DNA from: Odiellus spinosus
Lineage: Eukaryota; Arthropoda; Arachnida; Opiliones; Phalangiidae
Direction: 5' to 3'
Length of the DNA stretch: 64,000 nt
Assembly (NCBI GenBank): GCA_963920705.1
Contig: OY987226.1
Span: 10,170,501-10,234,500, forward strand
Shown here: piece by piece, positions 24,601-33,600 of the stretch
Layout: each line of letters starts with the position of its first letter
How positions within the stretch are numbered: position 1 is the first letter of the stretch
The notes under the pieces: generated by a model
What the model was told of the DNA's origin: nothing
The model's database searches: none
Seen by the model: the letters and a program-made list of their open reading frames with translations, nothing else
Program-made: the position numbers and the translations under genes

Positions 24601-27600
24601 ATTCGAAACTTTATTTTTGACATTTTTGAAATCCGCGAAAACTTCATTTTCCCTTTTTTGGTTTTTTCGAAAATGAGCAAAAATAAAGTTTCGAATCTGG
24701 AACTTTTTTTGGTGGATTTCGGTTCCTTTCGGGGTCCTATTTCCATTAAAGCGAGTTGAGACCAATCCGTTTATCGGTTTTGTCCAAATAAAATATTTAA
24801 AATCCAGATTCGCCATGTAAAATCCCCATTGAGCTTAGATAATGTATTATTTTTAGAATTTAATCGATTCTGACCTGGTTTTTTCCTCGTGATTAGTTAC
24901 GTTAATTATAATTATATCGTTTAAATGTCTTTTAACGAGAAAAAATCCGGTTAAAATCAACCAAATACTCCAAATAATACCTTTTATTATTACGGGATAA
25001 GGATAATCAGTACTCGAGTCATGAAACAACTTCGTTATTTGTTACTCTTTTACATTAAAGCGTTCTGAAATCTTTGTTTAAATAATACCATAGTGACCAG
25101 ACTTCCTATATTTCCTATATTTTCAATGCCTTTCTATATAAACTGAAGGTTTTCCCCTATATTTGCCAATTTTTTCACTTTTTCAAATAAAAGTATATTT
25201 TCAAATTTCTCAAAAATATAAAATTCCCACCAAAGGGGGCAAGGTTTCCGATAACCCACCTCCCACCATATGACGATGGTTTTGAACTAATTAGGACCTG
25301 AGAAGTTCAGAAAAAATACTTAAAAATCTTCAACCATCGGAAGTTGGAGAAAAACGCATTTCAAAATTTGAAGTTTGCATGTTAAATCCCATAGGTTCTA
25401 ACCCAACCCAACCTAAAATAAACCCAACCTAACCCAACCCAACCCATTGCGCATTCTATGGGATTTTAGCATGGGAATTTCAAATTGGTTGGAGTTTTTT
25501 TTTATTATTTTTTCTGAACTCCCCAGGTCCTAAATAGTCTATAACCATCGTTATTTTGTGGGGGGTCGGTTAACTGAAATCTTCCCGTACAAACCCTAGA
25601 ATTACCAAGGAAAATGGTTTCCCTTATATGGTATGAATCCCTGATAATTTAGGAAAATAACACAAATTTTCCGTGTTATCATTGTTAAATTCTGTTATCA
25701 GAAAAACTGAGTTACTGTGTTTTTCCATTGAGATAGTGGATTGTTGATCATGGGTCGTAATAAGGGGGGTATAGAGAAAAATAATGTCAAGTCAATGGAA
25801 AGGGAATTTAGTTTGAAATTAATCTTGTTCTGCCTTAGTGATTCTTACGTGCCCTATCAAGATTTTTTCCCTGGAAAAGAAAATTTATTTTTCCTGTGTA
25901 TGATGCGTAATTTGTTTGAGTATAGATAATTATATCAATTAAGTGCCCCTGAAAAATAGTTTTTAAATTTATAGCGTACTAATCTAAATAAAATTGTTAA
26001 TTTAAAGACTTAAATTAAAAAAAAAATAACTGGTATGGATATTAAGATTTATTTTGGTGTAATAATCTCTTACATTTTTTATTATTTTTTTTTTTACAGA
26101 AAATGTAATTCCAGTGCCATCAGTAATTGTTAAAGATAGAAGAAAACCTCAAAGGGTATTTATTTGTTTACTTTTTGTTTTGATTAATTAATTTAAAAAT
26201 GAATGGTCTTAATTTAACCAACCTTAAAAAAATATCCCGAAAAGGTCCTTCTGAAATAATCTCAAACGCTTCTCACAAACCTTTTCGGGATAGTTTTTCC
26301 AAAGGGGCTGACTCCTCGTTTTGACTGTACTGTTACATAATCGCCTGATAAATAGGTGTACAGATTTTAGGACGTGGTTTAACCCCTCGGTATTTTCAGA
26401 AATTACAGGCTGAAATATAATTTAAATATTTTATCCGATTTTTTTCTCGCGATTTTAATTAAATTCCTTGAGTCTAGAGTCCGGTTTGAATTTCTGGGAA
26501 ATGTGAATTCAGCCGAAACTCTGCCATATTAAAACTCGAGCTTGATAGCGCTGTTAAAGGCTGGCCTCTTCTGATTGACCTGATTATTTGTTTCTCTGAA
26601 ATTCAAACCTCACTTGTATTTTTAAATCGATCAAAATGTAGTTTTAAGATTTTCATCATCCCTGAGTTTCTCTTTTTTGGGATTAATTTTCAGAGTGCTG
26701 AACAGCTAAGTGATATAAGTGATTGGCCAACCCTCGGAGAAGTATCAATGACTGAGGTGAGTTTTATATTAATTTATTTTAATTTGCCAATTTTGAGTTT
26801 CTGATATTCTTCGCCCGACCTTTAATGACTGGCTTTGCTGTTTGAATAGTAAATTTAATCAAATCTCACAATTTCTTTGACAGAAAAAGCGAGCTGGCCC
26901 TCCAAATAGTCAAACTAATAACGTGCCTTTAGAGCAAAGCTTAGTATCGAGTAACGCGGCGGGCTTGGCTTCTGCCAGCTCTTCGTTTTCAACGCCATCC
27001 ACTTCGTCATCTTCCTCGACTTCTTCCTCTATTAACGGCAGCACGAGTAACCCGATGAAACCTATCGTGAATAACGTTAGATCGAATCACTTGCAGAGTT
27101 CTCACGATGAAGATGATTCCGCTAAGGAAAATAGAGAGAGTTCGGAACATCCTTCCGAAAGTGGTGGTGCGGTCCAAAGGGCCAATAAAAAGAAAGGTAC
27201 AAGTATGTAGAGAAGCTCTTTTCTTTTGTTTTTTGCGTATATTTAGGCTTACATATTAGTCTCTTAAGCTTACTGAAATCATAGTGCGTAAAAAACCTAA
27301 TATTGTAATTTTAGCTTGTACAAATTATATTTGTTTGGTATTTTCTAAATTTGAATAGTCGGTAAAAAATATAGTTATAGCTTTAACCTAGACAAATTTT
27401 ACCTTGCATTTGAAAAAACTTATTTCTTAGCTTGTTAGAGAGAAAGCATTGTTTTTATCCTTTATTCAAATTAAAATAATTACTTTTTTAACTTTTATGG
27501 GAACTTTATTAATTTTGTAAGTTTAGTCAGTTACATCAACCGCATTTTTAATCTGGCATGGTTTTTAATATCTATTAATATTTTCTCTCCTAACAAAAGG

Positions 27601-30600
27601 CTGTCTTTCCATACATTTTTTCTTTTATTCCAAATTCTTATTTCTTTGGTTAATTGTTGATAAGTTATCTCAAACACATGTCTGAATTTTTTTATTATCA
27701 CTAATCCCAGCTGCATCACTAACTTTCTAACTCTCATCCTTCAAAGTAAATTTGTTACTGCAGTACATGGGTTTTGCGTTAGTTATCAAAAAGTAACAAT
27801 ATTAATCCACTTTTTTCTTTTAAACTCCCGCTTAATCCTTGCCTGTAAAAATTGGATAATCTCTTTATTATCTTTGTTACCTAATCTAGAATTTTCCTTG
27901 TTCCAAAAAAACATGGTTCGTTTAATAATATAATGAAGATGAACTTTTTTTTTTAATCGATAAGAACGTTTAAATATTCATAAAAGCATTAATAAAACTT
28001 GAATAGCCTCTTGTTAATGCTAATTAAAGTTGTAATTTTAGCTGAATAAGCCTAATTTTTTTGTACTGATGGGATATAAAAGCATGGATTAAAATATCAA
28101 AGTAGCTGCTGCAACTAATCTAAAGGCGCAAGTTTGAAAGCTATGCAAGTCTATAGAGCTCAAGCTGAAATTGGAAACGAATTTTCGCATGCAAGAAAAA
28201 TAAACCAATTTTGATCTTCTTGAGCATGAAAATCGGCTTGATCTATCGGAAAAATTGTGCTAGTTATCTTCCTGCGTATTTGGAAAGTCGCGCGAGGATT
28301 AAGTTTTTTCTATTTCACTCGCGCATGTGAATGCGCCTTAAGAGTCTTAAAATATTTCCCACCTCACCAAACAAATCATAAAGTATGTGAATTTTAAAAC
28401 GCTCTTTGATTAGCTGCAAATATTTGCCTGTCTGATTTTTACCAGTCTGAATATTATATTAGGCTTAGTGTGCTCAAATTGAAAATTTGTTGATTAACTC
28501 AGGTTCGTAAAACAGGGAAAACCTGGAAATGTAATAGTATTTCAGTAAAAAGCTCAGGGACAAACATCAGGGAAATTTGTATGAAAACATGATGATACAG
28601 AAAACTGTTACTCAATTGTTGCAAACCAAAAACATTTTACCACCTGAAAACTGAGCTCTCACATACTCTAGTTTATTTTCAGATCGATTTTTTATATATC
28701 TTATATTATTTTTGCTTTGAAAGACGCCTTTAGTGTAAAAATATACATATTCAGGGTTCGTACAAATCTGACAATATCAGGGAAACTGAAAAATTTGGGA
28801 TAAATCGGTGAAATATATTTAAGTACAAGTGTATTGATCATAATCTTCAATTACAACAAGTTAGTTTGATCTCGATCAGCTTATTCATAGTTTTATTTCT
28901 ATTCGAGGCAGCTGGAAATATCAGAAAAATTTGATTTTTACAAATGTTGTATCAACCCTGTAATGGAAATTTATCAAAAGTTGTATGGAACTCGTGAAAT
29001 ATCAGGGATATTCATTTTCAAAATCTTGATACAAATCCTATAACTTCAATTAATGAGAACTTGCTTTTATTTTTATTTTCTACTAATCTATTAAAAGGAG
29101 AACGAGGTTTGAAAAATTATATTTTTAAATTGTTTATCGTTAAACGAAATTGTTAAAGTTTCTAGAAATCATTTCTTTAAATTTCCATTGAACTTAAAAA
29201 TTGATTTCTAACTTTAAAATCATTTCTCACTGGTTTACATTTTCATTTAAAAATATCATTTTCTCATCTTCATTATCCCTTTAAAAAGTTTTTTAACAAA
29301 ACAAGAACTATTTTTTCCAAGATAATTTTGCGTGAAATTGATAAACCAGAGGCTGATTGATACACAATATTAAACCTTGTTAGATAAAATATAGTCATTG
29401 CCAACTGTTATTTGAGCGCTAGAGTAAGAGGTACGTGAAAGGTTTTTAGGATTTAAGTTTTTAGAAATTTCAGTATTGTAGGAAAAAGAAAAATTCAAGT
29501 TCATAGTGTAGAAGCAAGCATTGTCTATATTACATATACCTGAACAATACCAGCTGAGTTCTCTTAACTCTTATATTAAAACTTTTTATATTAAATACAT
29601 GTTGTATTTTGTATATTTTGAATTCAAGGTCAATTTATATATTATTATTCTTATCTTTATGAGATATTCAGAAACACTCGTCTATTGAGGCATATATGAA
29701 TATATATATATAATTTATCGTAATTTCATTAAATACTAGTGAAATTAGCAAATATAAATATTTAAAGTAGGCCATTCAAAAATTTGTCTAGAATAAATTT
29801 TTATTGTATTTTTGTTTTTTCGTTAAAAGGTTACAAACAAAGATGGGTTCCGCTAGACATTGAACCCAAGAATGATCGAAGGAAAATGTCCAAAAATGGA
29901 CCAGAAAGGGGTCGCTACGAACGTAGAGAGGATAGTTATAACCGTTCAAACGATTCAAGGGGATATGATAAAAGAATGTCCACTCGAAGTCCGTCCGACG
30001 GAGCTTCGGGTAATTATTTCATAAATTCTTTTAGCCGTGATCTTGTTTTACCAAGTTTAAATTAATTTTTAGTATCGGGAGCCGAAGGTGGACGTAGACA
30101 AGATGATTTTCAAAGGAGGGGTCGCAGTTATAGAGGGGGAAGACGCGGTAGAGGCCGAGGAGCTTGGAGTAGTGGACGGGGAAGAGGTATAAATTATAAT
30201 TGGTAAAAATACATGAGTTTATCATGAATTTTAACCATTTTTGCTCTTTAATTAGACTATGTAGCTCCCGAAACGAGCTCCAATCAGTACTTAACTCCGT
30301 TTTTAAGTACTTTCTACTACAACAATCCTTATATTCATTGCGACGAATCCACTTTGAAGGAATACATAAAGAAACAAGTGTAAGTTGACATCAATTAGAC
30401 TTAATATTAATCAGTCTTTAGAATTATAGCTAATTAAAGTTCCGAAACATTATATATTTCTAGGGAATATTATTTTAGCATGGAAAATTTACAAAAAGAT
30501 TTCTTCCTCCGAAGAAAAATGGATAACCAAGGCTATTTGCCAATAAATTTGATCGCTGGTTTTCACAGAGTTCAAGCTTTGACTCAAGATATTAATTTAG

Positions 30601-33600
30601 TGATAGAGGCCATGGTTGACAGTACCGAAGTTGAAATAACTGACAGAACGAAAGTTCGAACTCGGCACGAGCCTGAAAAGTGGCCAATTCCGGATGTTCC
30701 TGCCTCGGAATTGCATCCTGATGTGCCTGCCTTCATACCTGGACAACCTTATCCTGTTTTCAATGGTTTGTAGTTTAACCTAAAAGCTAAAGGGGTTTGC
30801 TATACAGGCTGAAAAATAATAGTGATGGGCCCCAATCGATATTATATTGGTAGTGGTTGCCAATATCAAAGTTCAGTATAAAATTGTTGGGTATGTATAT
30901 GATTAATAATAGTAAGGGAGTCAATTGAATCCTATATATATTTCTTGAACTCCATGAAGTCCTTCGAAGATTACTTTCTTCAATTTCTAGACTTTGTTTG
31001 ATTCCTTGCTTGCCTCAAAAAAAAATATGTATTTTTGTAGTAGATGAATTTCTTTACCCATTAGTGATAATTCGTAGTCAAAACTTGTATATAATTGGAT
31101 CAAACCAGCATTTATCGATAATAATCTTGATATTTGCCAACCATAAATTAATAGGTTTCATTCTTGAGAGAGCATTTAAACCAAACTATTTAGATATATT
31201 AATAAAAAGAGTATCAGCTATCCTTTATAAGGTCTCTCCTTTAGACACCATAGAGCTTCACTTGTCATATTACGCGAAGCCGATGAGGAGGTAATTAAAT
31301 TCATAATAGTGTTCCAATTTTTTTAGTGTTTTTATATTTTTAAATGTGCCCTTATTAAGATTATTGATATTAAATTCTTAATAAGTAAGAATTAATGTAA
31401 TCATCGTATCTCACCTTTCATTTACAATTTTTTATATTTTATCATTACTTTTTTTTTTTTTTTTAATTCAATTCTTTTGTATTCTTTTTTTATGAACTTT
31501 ATGTCCCAAAAAGTAAACTTTTCTATATAAAGCTAATAAAATTAATGATTGGGATAAATCATATTGCGCCTCTAGTTTGGACTTGTACTTTTAAATTTTT
31601 GAATGAGGGACAGATGCTTGGCCCTGTTTTTTTTTTTTTTTTTTTTTTTTTTTTCGCAAAAACAAGAAGCTTGACAGTGACTGAATTTATATCATTTCCT
31701 TATCATTGAAATAGGCCTAATTCACCAACCAGTATATTAGTGAAATAGGTCTATCTTAACAATAAGGAATTGATAGAAAATTACTTGTTGTCTGGTTTCA
31801 TTCTCGCTTCAAAGGGTGACAGTTCTAAAACTGTAGGACCTAAGACCATCTTTTATCTTTGAGGGTCAAATATTATGAAGCAGGTTCGCTTTAATCCCTA
31901 GTTTAGGTCACAGGAGATATTTAGTTCGCCCGTTAATGTCTCTAGGTTATTTTAGATAACCCCAAAAGGTATGTAAATAAGACGAAGGAGGACCTTCCTG
32001 TTGTTCTGCTTCCCCTAGCTTAGCTTTATGGGGGTTTGAAATTGTTTTGTATTCAATAATTTTTGTTCAATTTTAGAAGAAAATATGACCAATCATTCGG
32101 TGTACGATGCTGGAGACGAAGCTGATAATGAATTGGAAAATGAGGATGATCATTCTCCTCCAGAGTATACGGAAAACAAAACTAGAGTATCCCCTCTAAC
32201 CGGTGCAAAGATGGTGAATGGAGATGGAGCTTCCAGTGAAGATAGGCTGGGAAATGTTCAGGAATCTGATAAAACTATTCCCGAAAGTAAAGACTCTAAA
32301 GAAAAGGAAGCTATTCGCGCTAGTTTAGAAGAGAAACAAATTGACGATGTTTGGCAGAAAGTCCGTAGGAAAAGCAAACCTCAAACTAAAGTGAAAGTAT
32401 GTTAATATTTAAAGACAATTTTTGGATATTATTAGTTGAAATATTTTTTCTGATTCCGTATGTTAAAATATGCCCCCTGATTATATTTATAGTTTTGCTA
32501 TTAGAATTTTTTTTATAGTTTTATAACCTAGTCATGGATTTGAATTTCGCTATCATTACCAACAAGCCAATCAAATTACAGTTTTGCTGCAAACAATCAT
32601 CTCTGATTTGTTTAATCATTACAGTTCCTTCCTTTTGTTGTTCTTCATCATATTCATCTTTATTTTCAACTATTTAATTGACGCAATCTACTAAAAGTAG
32701 TTTGTTTTGTTGCAGTTCAATGACCTTATTTGCAAACCACATTTTCATGTTTTGAAGTTATTAAATATGCTTCCAGCATGTGTTCTAGAACCTCGAGCAA
32801 TTGGCTCTTGGTTATGATTTTCATTTGCTAACCTTGGGAAATTCAAACACATTGCTAAGCCTAATGAAGTTTTAAAAAATTAATTGCAAGGAATTTTAAA
32901 AATTTTACTTCGGAATCTTTATTCAAACTTTAAACTTAACTTTATTTTCAAAATGTAGGAACGAAAAGAACCTAATTTTAAACAAAATGATACTGATGAA
33001 TGTGATTTTCAATTTGACGAAGAGCTCGATAACACTTATACGGGGAGGCGTAATACATTTACTGAAATGTAAGGGTTTTTGGATCCATAAAAATAAGTAT
33101 TAAGACTAATTTTCGAATTATTTGTATAGGTCTGATGATTCTGACTATGAAATCAGCGATGACGAAATTAACAACTTGATAATTGTAACTCAATACCATC
33201 CTTTGTCAACTGCTCCATCATCCACACCCCCTAGTTCGGGTTCTACTCCGGCTTCCACCTCCTCATCCGCTCCTAAAAGCGGGTCGTTTAGCAGTGGCGG
33301 AAATCACGTTAGAAAACACGAAGGATACGATCGAACCGGTGACTGGACTACCAGAACTAAAATAACTCAAGAATTAGCCAAGGAAATAAATGACGGTTTG
33401 TACTACTACGAAGAGGGCCTGTGGAAAAATGTTGAGGTACGTTTTTTAAAAGTTTTGTTGAAAATTTTACTCCATTGTTTTCTTGTTAAATATATTTATA
33501 GGGTGAACGTTCCTATAAATCTGTGGAAGTTATATCACGAGAGGATTTGGAAATTATCAGGCCTACTCCTCCATCGAGCAGCCAACAAACTTTGCCACCT

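Noticed and set aside
23425-24816. Several 64-123 codon frames on both strands that resemble one another
   Set aside because: They are the two arms of the tandem foldback units translated in different directions, with no conserved protein signature and no stop or start conservation.
25390-25446. Interstitial telomere (TTAGG) tract
   Set aside because: The run mixes CCAAC and CCTAAC irregularly and is confined to the loop of a mobile element. No clean TTAGG array is present.
30998-31294. 98-codon frame in larp1 intron 8
   Set aside because: Hydrophobic AT-derived composition, no splice sites joining it to the flanking exons, and the exon 8 to 9 junction already keeps frame.
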